From: Membranipora membranacea | Lineage: Eukaryota; Bryozoa; Gymnolaemata; Cheilostomatida; Membraniporidae | Direction of reading: 5' to 3' | Assembly (NCBI GenBank): GCA_914767715.1 | Contig: OU612066.1 | Coordinates: 28,990,283-29,054,282 of the forward strand | Length of the DNA: 64,000 bases | Notes under the pieces: model-generated | What the model was told of the DNA's origin: nothing | Database searches by the model: none | Seen by the model: only the letters and a program-made list of their open reading frames with translations | Part shown: one piece after another, positions 21,879 through 34,271 of the stretch | How positions within the stretch are numbered: position 1 is the stretch's first letter | How the letters are laid out: the number at the start of each line of letters is the position of its first letter | Made by a program: the position numbers and the translations under genes

Positions 21879-22876
21879 CACCATCTACTATGTTATTCAA
21901 CCAGAGACATCTTTTCAATTTAGCAGGTGAGCCTGATTAAGCCTTATTTTGGCAATAATAATCAACAGTGATGATTCACAATAAACCTCTCATGCATATA
22001 TACTGTACAGCCCTACGCAAGTTAGGATTTCGCTCCCTACAATATAGAAAAATGTGATATCTTATTGTATTGTAGTAGGTTTCAAAGTAGCTTATATCCA
22101 CCGTGTTTTCATGTAAATTTTTAGCTCGAGATGACTTGTCACCTCTCTTTGCTCTCCCTTGAAATAATCATCCATTTTGACCCAAAACTTTATGAACATC
22201 TGCTGACGGCGGGACGTGAACCTGACTTCCCGATCTGCAGCCTTTGATGATAACTGCTGGAGAGGGGGGTGGGGATTTTTTCCATCGATACGAATATCAA
22301 CAAAATTTGCTCAGGATATCATTAAAACACAGTGATAGTACTTTTATCACATCTGATTTTTGTTGCATTATCAGGGACAGCCGGTTATTGGTAGTATTAG
22401 CCTCAAAAATGATATTCGTGATCCTATACTGGGGGCATTATAGCACCATTCCTATAAGTATGTCATTTTTCAGTTTTAGTAAGTCAATCCCATGCTGAGA
22501 ATTGCTCCAACACTCAGAATCTTCACAAAACATTCCTATGACAAATTGAACATCAGAGGATCTCAATATTTTCTGGTAGTCGATCTAACATCTCATGAAA
22601 TTGTCACACAGGACTATGAAGATATGTTAGTTTCCTATAAAGTCTAATAGTCTGTTTGTTATTAAAGCAGGACATTACCAGCCACAGAATCACCAACTAC
22701 AGAAAGTCTAAAGCAATATATAGTAGGCAAGGCAGGTAGGCAGTAGTTATGCAATAGTTTTACACTGACTAATTCATAGCATTTATGGGTAAACAAATAT
22801 GTAGGCCTATAGTGTTTGAAATTGTCCCCCCCCCCTGCTCACCTATGGGGTATTGATGCCAAATACTGTACAAACC

Positions 22877-22980
22877 TAGAACAAGGCGGAGTGATATTGC
22901 ATTTGTTTGATATTGAGGTGCCTTGATACCAAACATTCGCAATATCCCTCTGCCACCACAGAGGCAACAAACTTGTTCTA
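22877..22980. mobile_element. Palindromic MITE-like element 4 (104 bp, 9-bp target duplication)
   Basis: It starts TAGAACAAGGCGGAG and ends CAAACTTGTTCTA. The arms pair imperfectly (GATATTGCATTTGTTTGATA with its counterpart) and contain a small inner hairpin, CCTCTG...CAGAGG. Exact 9-base repeats GTACAAACC flank it (22868-22876 and 22981-22989). It shares the TAG...CTA ends and duplication length of elements 1-3 but not their sequence, and its arms are older and more diverged. Confidence 0.9.
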
Positions 22981-22989
22981 GTACAAACC

Positions 22990-24750
22990 AATAAGTTTAC
23001 AGATCCATATACTTCAATATGCAGCCTTCACAGTTCTTCTAAAGCAGAAAGAAGTGGTAGCTCATTTGGTGTAACAAAAAAGTTTAAATCTATGTCATGA
23101 GTTAAAATTGCTCAAATTGTTGGATGCCTTACTGTTTGACCTCAGAGGTGCTAGGAGATGGAAAGTAGTGGGGGGGGGTTGTCTCTGGCAATACGTTGGC
23201 ATTTATAAGCAAAGAATCAAAGAATCTTCCTTCCCATAGGAGTAAAACCATCTTCAACCTTCAAAACAAGTCTTATTTTATGCTAGCAGTATCATCGCGG
23301 AAAGATACAGTAGCAATAACTTCAAAATATTTTTGTTGGTTTGCAATGACAGTCTCAGCCAATAAGAAGACAATTATCCTCTATTACATCATTAACGGGC
23401 GAGAATGCCTCATTAGCCAGAATGACAATCAGGATCTCAGATTAGCTATGAAGGGGTGGCACCATCATGCATTGAAATCATGATGCTCACTCTAAACACT
23501 ATATACTAGATTAGTTAAGTATTTGCAGGAGGAAAGCTGCGCAATTTTGCCCACGCTTGCAATAGCTAACTTTAAGGCTAGCTACCAATTTCTCATCCTC
23601 GTTATTTGCTATAGACTCCCATTAAAACTGGCCAAAATTAAGTGCTAGCTAACATTAAGGCACCCTAAAACCAATGTTTTTTAGTTCATTGCTAGTTCAG
23701 TTCATTGCTAAGACTAGCCAAACCAAACAATAGCTCACATATATTCCTCTAGTGTATTTCTGTATCTGAGCCAATTCGTATCCACAAATATCTCAGCAAA
23801 AAGTTTATAGCCAAAGAGCCCACAGCATAAGTACCCAAAGCTCAAAGCTCAAAGCTCGGCGATCACCATAATTCAGAGCCTGGACCTAAAGAGATGCACA
23901 TCTACACACCCGATGAGAGTCAAGTCAACACCATTTATAACATTTTTAATATTAATCCCATTCCCAATATTATTTGACACATTTTTATATTTATCATGCT
24001 GTTCGTATATTTGGGTAAATGGAAAATGCAATAAGACTCATTATGGTACAGCATTGAGATTGCAGATCTGATTTGATTTTATTTTTACTACTGCCTAAAA
24101 GTCTTCCCCCCTTGAACTAAAAACTAAAAACTATTAAAATAAACACAAACAGAACATCTGCTCGTAGAGCAAAAATAGATAAATATAGGCCATCCAAGTG
24201 TAGAACAACCAAAAGACAAAATACTTTTTTTGAATTTTATATGCGATTTTTTAACTAATGCAGCTCAGACTCCTTTTATTATTATTTTTCCATGTATGTG
24301 CTGTACATTCGATGCTATCAACCTATCACAGGATGGATATTAGAATTTAGGCAATAAACAAACTTCAACTTCAAACTTCAAGCTGGGTTATAGAACAGGT
24401 CATCTGTAAATGAACCAGACAACAGTGTCGGGTGTATCAAATCCCCAGATAAGCACTGGTTATATATAATTAAGATGCCAGTAAGCAGAAAACAAATCTT
24501 TCGAAGAGCAGCATTCAGGTGGTGTGGTTCAGCAATTGAATTATAAATTGAATTGAATCGAATTATATTGAATTGAATTATAAATCTGAGTGGGAGTATT
24601 TAAGGTCATTTGAAAGTGCCCGAAAAAAGATGTATCCAATGTCAGCCAAGTTTTAAGTGCTATCTAGTATTGCTTTCAAGTTGCCTAACCACCCATAAAT
24701 GAAATGCAACTCTCAGTTTCTACATTTTTTGTTATCAGCAACATTGATTA
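22990..24750. other. No gene recognised
   Basis: AT-rich. The ORF at 23196-23483 has no recognisable domain. Around 24340-24385, AATAAACAAACTTCAACTTCAA resembles a decayed retroposon tail. AATTGAATTATA simple repeats lie at about 24530-24590. Confidence 0.45.
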
Positions 24751-24753
24751 CAG

Positions 24754-24780
24754 CAGGGAGTTTATATCCCAAACTCCCTG
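24754..24780. mobile_element. 27-bp micro-hairpin flanked by 7-bp direct repeat
   Basis: CAGGGAGTTT and AAACTCCCTG enclose a 7-base loop. Exact ATTACAG lies immediately on both sides (24747-24753 and 24781-24787). The arm CAGGGAGTT is also found inside elements 1 and 2. Confidence 0.7.
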
Positions 24781-24902
24781 ATTACAGTATGCACAAACAC
24801 TGTGGTTCAGTTGGGCTGGGCAGTTAGCAGTGTTTCATAGTTTACACTTTCTACAGACAGCTTAATTTGTTTAAGACTACACTGGAACTGAATTTAGTTA
24901 CT

Positions 24903-24966
24903 TGTTCAGCCCAGGGGTGGTCTACCTGGGGGCGGTCTACCTGGGGGCGGTCTACCTAGGAACGGA
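24903..24966 (+). repeat. Short tandem repeat GGTCTACCTGGGGGC
   Basis: Three adjacent copies of a unit of about 16 bases, the last with changes. Confidence 0.8.
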
Positions 24967-25844
24967 CTAGGTGTTTACTTTGCTGGAAATCCTCAGATAA
25001 TTTGAAATGGAGATTTATAATAATGAAAACTTATAAAACAAACTAGTTGCTGTATGTGCTGTGTTCGATTTTGATGTGCCTCAGCAGAAAGCAAGTGCGG
25101 GTGTTGCTTCCCCTTTAACAATATTATTTTGTTTGAACAAAAGGCAATGAAGCTTATTAACCCTATATTACTGGGATGAGTGAGATAGCCAATCATTTAA
25201 ATGGCTAGGACACCACCTAGCAGTGAGCTGGGGGTAGTAGTCTCATATTAACATTATTAACAATATAGTTTTGTAATGAGTTCTGGTAAATTTTAGTTAA
25301 AATCTATCAAATATTTTTATATTAATATCATTAAAAAAATTAAAAAGAAGAGATCAAGTATAGAAGCATGATGTAAATATTTACTATTAATGATGATTGG
25401 TGGTGGCAATAATAACCTAGATATGGGAAGCTATTGGAAAATACAAGAATATATATAACTAATTAAACTGATTAGATAAATAAAATGAAAAGTAGTAAGT
25501 AAGACTAAATAACTACTATTTCAAGTACTGGCATTGTGCACCAATGTATTAGATAGGTCAACGGGTGTTGTTGAAATGTCTCTTTTAGGTTCAGGTCAGC
25601 TAGCGTAAACTGGAAGGATAAGTAACAACCCAGTTTGAGCAGCTGCCCTGGGCCTTAAGAATCTTTGGACTCACCAAAGCAAGAACCCTGGCCCCCATAT
25701 CGGAAATGGAATTTTAGGGTTTGTTCTTCAGCGCAACTAGCCTACATACACACACACATACACATACACAAGCACATGCACACATAAATAACTAAGTAAA
25801 TAACCTAGTATTAAATTATATTTGATAAATAAGAATGAATGAAA

Positions 25845-26340
25845 TGGAGTAGATGAAGGCAGAGGAGTGAGTAAGTGAGTGAGAGAATGCAAATGTAAAA
25901 CAAATAAAACAAAAAATATTAAATTCCTTTCCCTAAAGTAAATTTTTTTCTTTTTTAAATGGCCACCCTTTCCTAATTCTTATCGTCATAACCAATGTTT
26001 CCGGTTGAATACACTGTGGATTGTCGATTTGCGAAAAATTGTGTAGCTTTCAAAGGTTCAGTGTCGGTGTAATGTAATGTTAACAGTCAGTGCTGTTATT
26101 TTTATCCCATAGAGTAGATGAAGGTAAAGGAGTGAGTGAGACCGAATGTAAATAAAAAATTAGGATAAAAAAACACCCAAAAATGTTTTTATTCCCTTTC
26201 TAAATTGAAAAAAGGGATTTTTATTTCAAGTGGCTAATGCTGATCGTCGCAACCAATTTTCCTGGTTAAATACCATGTAGTCTCTCGGTTTGTGGAAATT
26301 GATGTCGCTATCAGTGTTATGAAAAGTCGATATGTGAACT
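25845..26340 (+). repeat. Diverged tandem duplication of about 260 bp, next to a CA-rich microsatellite
   Basis: The block starting GAGTAGATGAAGGCAGAGGA (about 25847) recurs at about 26112 as GAGTAGATGAAGGTAAAGGA. Both continue through a T-rich stretch, a TCGTCATAACCAATGTTTCC-like phrase and a CGGTTTG/GATTTGCG phrase. A CA-rich microsatellite precedes it (25742-25790). The minus-strand ORFs at 26234-26635 fall partly in this repeat. Confidence 0.65.
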
Positions 26341-26835
26341 GCCGGCGATGTGATGTTGGTGTCGGTGTCGGTTTTCTCATTACGAGGCATCGATAAAAAT
26401 GTATGTTGAACCAGCGATGGTTCTGAATTGCATGATTTGATGTCTGTTGAAATGATGAAATTGTAGGCCCGGAGGTTTGTTTAATAATAAATGGAACAGT
26501 AAAAACGGCAGTATAGTCAATACCCTGCCATAAGGAAGTCTGGTGGTTTTTTTTCTCAATAAAATCTTGTAGTTGAAAGTTGAAAGGTTTGCGTTTGTAA
26601 ACATTATCAGATTTTAAGCCATAAAAGGAGTACAAAACAAATAAACAAAAACTTTTGGAAATGTTTATTCATGGCGCAGGAGTCAACAAGGACTCGATGA
26701 CAACATACACATGATACACAACATAAACAACAACATGCACAAGAAATACTAAACATTGAATGCAACAATGGCAGCGAGAATAATTAAACTTAATGATCAA
26801 GCGTTCTAAGTAATGGCATTGTTACCCTCAATCCA

Positions 26836-27275
26836 AGCATTGCATTGTTTCTTTCAACATTTATCATTTACTCAAGATGATTGCTCACTAGGTTGCTCTA
26901 CACCGTATGCAAAGTTCAAGTTTAAAAACTTCTCATTACAAGCATTGCATTTTCACTTCCATGATTTTTATTAACAGAAGATGATTGATCAAAAGGTTGC
27001 CTACACCGTTGCCCAGACGGTTGGACCATTGTACATGGTTCAAGAGTAGCCTACATTTTCAGCTATGCACGCTGTTCACAACATTCAAGTTTATAAACCC
27101 ACTCCAAACAAGGATTGCATTCTTACTTTCATGATTTATCATTTACTCAAGAGGATTGTTTACTCATTTGCTGAAAAGGTTGCCTACACCGTTGCCCAGA
27201 CGGTTCTACCATTGTACATGGTTCAAGAGTAGCCTACTTTTTCAGCTATGCACGCTGTTTACAAAGTTCAAGTTG
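26836..27275 (+). repeat. Three-copy degenerate tandem repeat
   Basis: Units start at about 26836, 26939 and 27111 with AAGCATTGCATT or AAGGATTGCATT. The last two share CTACACCGTTGCCCAGACGG, then ACCATTGTACATGGTTCAAG and AGCTATGCACGCTGTT. The first lacks the middle section. Confidence 0.85.
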
Positions 27276-27330
27276 ACTAGCGCAAATCAATCAATATAAG
27301 GTATGATTACCCATAACCTGATGATGCCGT

Positions 27331-27630
27331 TCACTTCAGCTGGCCCTGTAGTGTACTGGTAGATGATGGCGAGCCCTGCGATCCACAGCGTTGCGATGCT
27401 GCTACCCAGAGTGTGTCCCGATCCGGACAAGCCGCCAGCTCCTGACTGCGCTGAGAGAAGTCGTCAAGATACTTTGCTGAGTGCTCGAAGGATCTGCGTT
27501 TCCACTGGCGATAGCTAAACATGCGTGGGGTGTCCCTCAGGCACTTCTTAAATATCGCTGTACCATTTCTAACTATACATTTCCAGTGACGTATACCAAA
27601 ATAAACTAAACATATATACAAGCATGCCAT
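27331..27630 (-). CDS. Uncertain coding segment, GC-richer than surroundings
   Basis: About 250 bases of unusually high GC and complexity. The minus strand has two long open frames. One (99 residues) includes RMFSYRQWKRRSFEHSAKYL. The other, which follows an acceptor-like TTCTCTCAG near 27454, reads SGAGGLSGSGHTLGSSIATL, then WIAGLAIIYQYTTGPAEVNG and IIRLWV, with a hydrophobic span that could cross a membrane. The second frame looks more like protein. I cannot name a family, and no partner exon was found. It could equally be an old exon of a decayed gene. Confidence 0.3.
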   Translation of the reverse strand: MACLYICLVYFGIRHWKCIVRNGTAIFKKCLRDTPRMFSYRQWKRRSFEHSAKYLDDFSQRSQELAACPDRDTLWVAASQRCGSQGSPSSTSTLQGQLK

Positions 27631-27732
27631 AACACCTTAGTTAGTATGTAAATACTACAGCTACTTTCTACAGTCTAACTTCTACTAGTTGTACAATTAA
27701 TACACTAACAAATCTACCAGTCCTACTTCACT

Positions 27733-27948
27733 TCATGTGTCTAAATCAAACTTAGCAGTGTTCCCACTTCATGTGCCTCAATCTAACTTAGCGGTGTTCC
27801 TACTTCATGTGTCTAAATCTAACTTAGCGGTGTTCCTACTTCATGTGTCTCAATCTAACTTAGCGGTGTTCCTACTTCATGTGTCTAAATCTAACTTAGC
27901 GGTGTTCCTACTTCATGTGTCTAAATCTAACTGTGTCTAGTCTAACTA
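27733..27948 (+). repeat. 36-bp minisatellite
   Basis: Five full copies plus a partial one of a 36-base unit starting TCATGTGTCTAAATCTAACT, at 27733, 27769, 27805, 27841, 27877 and 27913. Two variants (CTAAATC and CTCAATC) occur as K,Q,K,Q,K,K when read in frame, hinting at growth by 72-base steps. The unit is a multiple of 3, so a repetitive frame stays open; this is not evidence of a protein. Confidence 0.95.
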
Positions 27949-28284
27949 AGCAATGGTGAGAGGTCTACTTTATGAGCCTTAGCCTAATCTAACACAATCG
28001 AAAAAAGTTAAAACCCTAGTTGTATTCTTCATATTATTTTATTGTACTAATAATAATAATGATCACCTATCTTATGACAATGCAGTGATAAATAATAGGC
28101 AAGGAATGAAAACCTTATCTGAGTTGCAACTAAGCAATTTTTTATTGGTTGTTGTTTGGCAGATTTTTTATTGAGAAAGGAATTTTTATGGAAGGTTTTG
28201 CATTTTGTTTTCGGTAATATTTTGCAGACGGGTAGATTGTTACCGGAGGATTTATTGAAAGTTTTACGGATCGGTGTTAATGAG

Positions 28285-28450
28285 TCGAATTTTACTGGTC
28301 GGTTTCCACGGATCGGTTTTCACGGGTCGGTTTTTATTGTTCGGTATTAATGTGTCGGTCTTTGTGGGTCGGTTTTTACGAGTCGGTACTTTTTTGAGTC
28401 GGCTTTTAACGAGTCGATTTTCAAAAGTCGATATTTATTGGTCAGCTTTT
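28285..28450 (+). repeat. Degenerate GTCGGTTTTTA minisatellite
   Basis: About nine loose copies of a phrase like GGGTCGGTTTTTACGA with variable spacing (13-25 bases). A related TCGTT/TCGGTGTCGT repeat lies at 29866-29990 and overlaps the last exon of the minus-strand gene there. Confidence 0.75.
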
Positions 28451-29920
28451 AAAGGGGTACTTTGTTGTGGGATGCTTATTCAGTTGGGTATATGCATGGA
28501 GTGGAAACCCAAATTGATATCACAAGATCATTAAAGCTAATTATGGGTTGGTGTTTTTGGAAGATTGTGCACTGAGAGAGGGTTCATAATTGCTTTTTTT
28601 TGGTGTTATTATGCAGGCGTTTCTACAGGTCAGTTTTTAAAGTATTGCTTTACATGGTGAGATGACTTTTATTGAATGGGATCATGGAATTTTTGCTGAT
28701 TACACGTTCAGCTATTTGTAATGCTTGAGTCAGTAGCTGCGTAAGCAGACATTCTCAGTGCCAGTCAGTCATGTCATGATAATTTTACTGATTTTTCAGA
28801 TTTTCTTTCAGGGATATTCAAATTAAGTGTTTGGCTAGTTAATGTTTGGAGCAAGAAAAATAAAAGCTTAAAACAAGTTTTTAATAAAAAACTCTATTAT
28901 GAAAATGTGTGACAAACCGAATTTGGTTATCGATTCAAAGTTTGAAAAAGCTAAAGCCGCAAAAAAAAACTGATATATGGTATGGTCAATTACAGAATAA
29001 GTCTGTTTCCTCTTGATCACAAATTAATGGAGGCGGGATCATGTAGATATAAGGGCGCCTCAATATCCCCATGCCCTACACCTCAACACCTCCAAACCAA
29101 AGTTGGCAAACTTGTACTAAGCCTCCAGCACACATGATTTATCCGTCAGCTGTGTGAATGTTAGTGTGAGTGTGAGAGAGTTAGTGAGTTATATTAAGTG
29201 TTAGTGAGATCACAACAGCGGATGAACAATCATGTGGCTGAAAACCTAACCTAAATCAATTTTGACTAGAAATCCAGATTGAGGAACTTGCATAATAACT
29301 GATCTGAGGGGAAGAATTGAATATTGAATTATGTTTGCAGTGCATAGAAGCAGCATTTAAAATTAAACTTTCAAGTTTGATCAAGAGTGAGAGCTTGAAT
29401 TGGAAACAAATGTTGACCTAAAATTTAATTTTGAATTGTCTCAACAGCGGCATTTAAGATTTCAAGAGTGATCAAATGAGTAGGAGCTTAAATTCAAAAT
29501 TATTTTGCACAATACGCATACAAGCTGATCTCATATCAGGGATGTTCGAATTTTCAATCAGGGAACACTAATAAGAATAAAAAATTTGAAATTTACCAGT
29601 CAAGTCAGTCCTAGAATGCAAGGAATGGGGTAATCATTTTGTTCTTTTATCCTGTTTGTTTGTTTAATTTTAAACCCTCTCACCAGATGTTTAAAAATTT
29701 TTACTAGGTGCATGATATCTTAATGTCCGGGTTTATCTGCTTTAGTTCAAGTAGTAAGCTGTGCAACCTTCCTTGTATAATTCTGATGCCTGCCACTCCA
29801 CATCAATAAATAGTAAAAGGTAATGCAAAATATGTTTTTAATCTGACCTGTTTTCGGTTTCGTTTTTGTCGTGATTGTCGTTCGGTGTCGTTCGGTGTCG
29901 TTTATTAACGCTTTTTGTCG

Positions 29921-32556
29921 TTACTGTTGTTCAATGTCGTTTATTATTGTATTTAGTCGTTTACTGTGGCTCTGTTGCTCTTTTGAGATCCAGTGTGTTC
30001 TGCTGCAGCTACTGTCTGTTTGCTGCTGATGAGTGTCCATCCGGTCATCCTGTGCGAAGCCCATCCTTTCCTCTATCTCCAAGCTGTGCCTGAAATCATA
30101 AATGGAGATAAAAGATATTAAACTATTGCCGTTTAAAAGAGATCTACTCTATGAATTGATACAGACATACATATAACATTAAAATGGTATGAAGAGCAAG
30201 CTTCCATGAATTAAAACTTTTGAAAAAAAATTGCGATTTTTTTTTATTTATGACAAATTTTAATAAGGAGTACCACATTGATATAAATAAGACAACTCTG
30301 CAAAACTTCGGTCACAAGTCAAGTCACATACCAAGCATTATTGGAGGCACGAACATAGCTATGGATTTAGAATTGCTAGCGTGAAAAGTGATTTCACTCA
30401 GTTGTCAACTCAATATTGCTAGCCAAAAATAAGCTAACTGCTGGGCATCAGTGACAGACTTCATTTGCAAATGAACAAATCTGCTAGATTTAGTACCTAC
30501 ATGTTTGACACAGATGGGATGGATAATAATACCTAATTCGAAGCAATTATCTTTTCATTTAAACAATAAACTGGTTGAAAAACTTCATAGCTAATGGTGA
30601 CAAGTTAAGAATATAAGGCCAACAAAGTAAACATTGGAAAGTGACATGATGTAAAGGTAAGCCTCTCCCATAATAATGTAGCACAACAAAAAACCTGATG
30701 ACACTTGATTATAGAGAATTTTTGATATTGCATAGATGGTTTCAGATCTAGTTTGAAGCCAACTTGCCTGCAATTGGAGCATTTTTCCCTCTCTAGCAGG
30801 CGCAAGCTTACTAGTAGAGTGGCATGTTGTGACAAGTTACTGTGTTAAACATAACTTGATAAGCTCAAAGAAGGCGACAATCAAATCCTGGATTCAACAA
30901 CTGGGCATAAGTTCAAACCTGTTTAAAAATAATGGTAATATGGTGCTGCAACAATTAGATATCTCTCATTCAAAACTCAAATTGGAGCAGCAAATATGCA
31001 GTTTTTCAACACTAGTGAATACACTGTAACATTTCAAACTCACCATAGCCGTCTGTGATGCTTCTCTACGGCCCAATCTGTCCAAGCAGCGTCTGGATCA
31101 GAAGAGCAACCTGTTTAGTAGCAATTTATGTTTATATACCTGTGAGTAAATTCGAATAGCTAATAGTTTTGAGGATTATCAAACTATAATACTTAATCAT
31201 CTACTAAGACTTTGTCGTGAGATGATAACTGGGCTACACTTTACAGTCACTGATGCCAGCACTCGGCATAATTTTGTTAACATTTGAGCAAGCTTGAAGC
31301 TTTTTTTTGTAGATACATCGATCCGCAAGCATTATCCGGTGTCAAAACCTAAAGTGGTGCAGCTTGTTCGTCAATCACAAATGGCTCAAATCAGCATTAT
31401 CCCATAATTTTCCACTGCAATTTTAGCATGACCTTTGGTAAGTCCCGGCTAACAGAGCTATTAGCAGGAAAACAACAATATACTTATAGACTTATGTTTG
31501 ATCCTGTTACAAATTTTGGTGAAGACTTACCAACTTACAAAATCATCATAAAATCATAAAGATTGGTCATAGTCAGGGCAGGGCAGTGAATGTTGGGGTA
31601 ATGCCCTGATTATAAATATACAGAGTTTTTACACCTAAAGAACTCATTTCTTTCTTGAGCAGTGTGACAAGGCTCAGTTATTTACTAATGCAGTACGGTG
31701 TTATACTTTGTAATTTTACTAACTTGAGCTTGGCCTTTGAGCCTCATATTCTGTAGTTATCATGTCTCGGCTCATGCATTATTATGTACCACAGCGCGCT
31801 ATTATGGCGAGTTATGTTAATTTATTGATCTCGCCTGTTCGGTTTTTTTCTCATTCCTATTATCCAAATAACAGAAAAGACACCAGACTCATTGTCGGGA
31901 TTTATTATTAATGCATTTTTTTCTCTGTCTCTCCATTTATTTTTTCTGTCACTGCATAAAACACATTCAAAAAGATGATGATAGATTGACAATAAAAGTA
32001 TGTATATTATGGAAGAATTTTTTATCTTATTTTCAACTCATTTATCTTATAAATTCACAATTTAATATTATGATGGCTTCTTAAATACTTACATCACATT
32101 TTATAACGGAAGCGAACCTATAATAAAACAACACAATGGTTTACGGAGTGAATTCTAGAAAAAATAATGAGCAGTTATGTTGAGAATCAATGAAATAACT
32201 ACGTCTTTTTGAAAGATAAGTGAAAAAGGTGTTGTGTTACCCGGGGGGGGGGGGGGGCAAAAAAACGGAACAAATAAACAAAGTGAGATCATCTAAGACG
32301 AATAATTAACCATCTTTATGTTACTAAACAGGATAAAATTGACCTTAAATTCGGCCAATAGCATCCCAGCATCTCAAGTGATTTATGATGAACTTGCACC
32401 AGTTACAGACTTTGTTAATCTGTTTCACAGGTTATTTTGAGGCCTAGTTGTACTACAATTGCACTTACCTTTTCATAAGGTAGGCGACTAGTATCACAGT
32501 TGCTACGAATACAAAAACTCCTGACCCAATTCCCATAGGTATACTTGTCGTGCCAC
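29921..32556 (-). CDS. 3' part of a single-pass membrane protein gene (four exons)
   Basis: Exons, 5' to 3': 32469-32556, a microexon starting at 32117, 31044-31092, and 29921-30089. The first has an acceptor GGTTTTCTCAG and donor GTAAGT and encodes IPMGIGSGVFVFVATVILVA then YLMKR: a membrane span with a basic stop-transfer. The last two join in phase 2 and encode a hydrophilic tail (WAVEKHHRRLWHSLEIEERM ... SKRLNTIINDIEQQ) ending in TAA. The microexon needs a 20-base form (donor GTGATG) to keep frame; the stronger GTAAGT donor would give 25 bases and a stop in the next exon, so another small exon may exist. AATAAA at 29901-29906 is close to the stop. No extracellular exons were recognised. 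The family is unknown; it is similar in layout, not in sequence, to the plus-strand gene at 8.3-9.7 kb. Confidence 0.5.
32243..32257 (+). repeat. Homopolymer G run
   Basis: Fifteen G bases. Similar G or C runs occur at 47660-47674, 54486-54502 and 55180-55200 (21 G), all at variable positions within array units. Confidence 0.95.
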
Positions 32557-33044
32557 CTGAGAAAACCAAATAGATATAACTATTCTCAATAGGAAATGTT
32601 AGCAGCAAGGCTGTCTAGGAATAAAGTAGAGGGGCCGGGAACTTCCAGTCAACTTGAACTTAAACTAAAACTGATACCTTAAATCGCAATCAAACAAGGC
32701 TTACTGGGATGCAGATTCTTTCTATCCTTCACCACAGAGAAAAGTTAAAGCATCTATTAAATTAAGATGGGAATAAAAAAAGTTGTTTCTCCAGCTAGTG
32801 TGCTTCAAAACAAGCCCACCAGAAGCTAAGTAATGAGGTGTTAGAGTTGACCCATTCAATATATGCTAACGAGAATGAGAGTTCGGGTGTGAGGTCACAT
32901 CAGAATTTGGTATTTTCGAAGAGGGTCATAACATGAGGATCAAATACAAATTGAGCAAAATACGCATGCGCACAGTCTATGTCAGAGCAAAATAACGGCT
33001 ACAATCCGTTCTCTGATCAGACTAAATTATTAGAAGCTTGGCCT

Positions 33045-33660
33045 CTGACTTTTGTTTTCATAGATCATGAATAGCCATAGCAAAGGGTAAATGGTCCATG
33101 TCATGTCCAACTACATTTTTCAGTTTGACTTGAATTACCACCTTCATATTGGGGATGAGGGTGGCACTGAAGAAATGCGAAAAAAAAACTGCAACAGCAA
33201 CCTTGCAACAAAGTAGATATTGTTATCGCAATATAGCCGCCAAAGCCCTCAACAGTGCATGATTCTAGTCTTTTGTATTTTATGTACTTTTATTCTGATT
33301 TTACATCATTATTCTCATTTTACATCATGTAGTTTTATACACTTCATAATTTTGTGCACGGCCGAAACATTTTATTGTTCACGCAAATGAATCATTAGAG
33401 GTACCCTCCCTGAAGGTACATACCTACAAATTGAACAAATATTTAGGAGTTGTTGCTTCTACCTGTCTAAAAGCAGATAACTCCAGTGCTACATGATAAT
33501 TCTTTGTATTTCATTACATTTCAAAAATCCATTTTTTCTAATCAAAATGAACAACATAAATAATTGTCATTCTGTGGTTCTTGACGTACTATAAAAAATT
33601 GTACGGAATCGAAATTACAATATCAAAAACTGTACGGAATCTAATCTGCCAGAAATGACA
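33045..33660. repeat. Dispersed repeat, copy 3
   Basis: Diverged copy of parts of 6840-8060. It shares the AATAGCCATAGCAAAGGG block (33070), ATTTAGGAGTTGTTGCTTCT (33440), AATTGTCATTCTGT (33562), and the CTGTACGGAATCTAAT phrase near 33628 also seen beyond copy 2. Confidence 0.8.
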
Positions 33661-34218
33661 TGTACCTGCGACGATTTCTTATACTTCCTGTCATTGCCTC
33701 CACTACAATGGCATATCTAAGGAAAGATAATAATTTGTCTACTTTTTGTATTGAAAAATTCCTGCTGATGAACTGTACAGCACACACTCAAAAGGACGGG
33801 TTTAGGCCATTGGACAAGCCATTTGGAATCAACCGAGATCCAATATCGATATCTTATCATTTCTTGAGGGTCATTGAAAAAACCCACAGGAGTTTTTTCC
33901 GAGAATAATTTAAACAAAAGTTTGCCCAGTAACATCTTACATAAATATTTAGAGGGTGATAACTAAACCACCTTTTCTACAGTCTAGACTGTCCTTGTAA
34001 CATTGTGAGGTCATCGCCTCTCTAGCAAGGCGTAACGCATAACTAGAATAATCAGCAAAGTCTCAGGTGTGAACTTAGCAAATACTTGACCTTGAGTCCC
34101 GAACTGATCTAATACCAAATGGATTATCGAAATCACCATTCCCTATGATTAGAAAACTCCTTAAGGATTCAGCGTAGACTATTGACATATATATTGCATG
34201 TCACTGACAGCTCTCACC

Positions 34219-34271
34219 GGAGTACTACTACTACTAGGAGTACTACTCACCCTAAAGTAGTAGTAGTACTC
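34219..34271. repeat. Hairpin of GTACTACTACTAC repeats
   Basis: GAGTACTACTACTAC and GTAGTAGTAGTACTC are exact reverse complements separated by 23 bases. No clear flanking duplication. Confidence 0.7.

Noticed and set aside
27737-27940. Repetitive ORF SKSNLAVFLLHV
   Set aside because: A 36-base minisatellite keeps any stop-free frame open; no start context or flanking exons.
27733-27948. Regular repeats considered as a CRISPR array
   Set aside because: Units are directly adjacent without unique spacers, and the genome is eukaryotic.
33660-33935. Overlapping ORFs on both strands beside dispersed repeat copy 3
   Set aside because: No recognisable motif and no splice sites linking them to the membrane-protein exons at 32469-32556.
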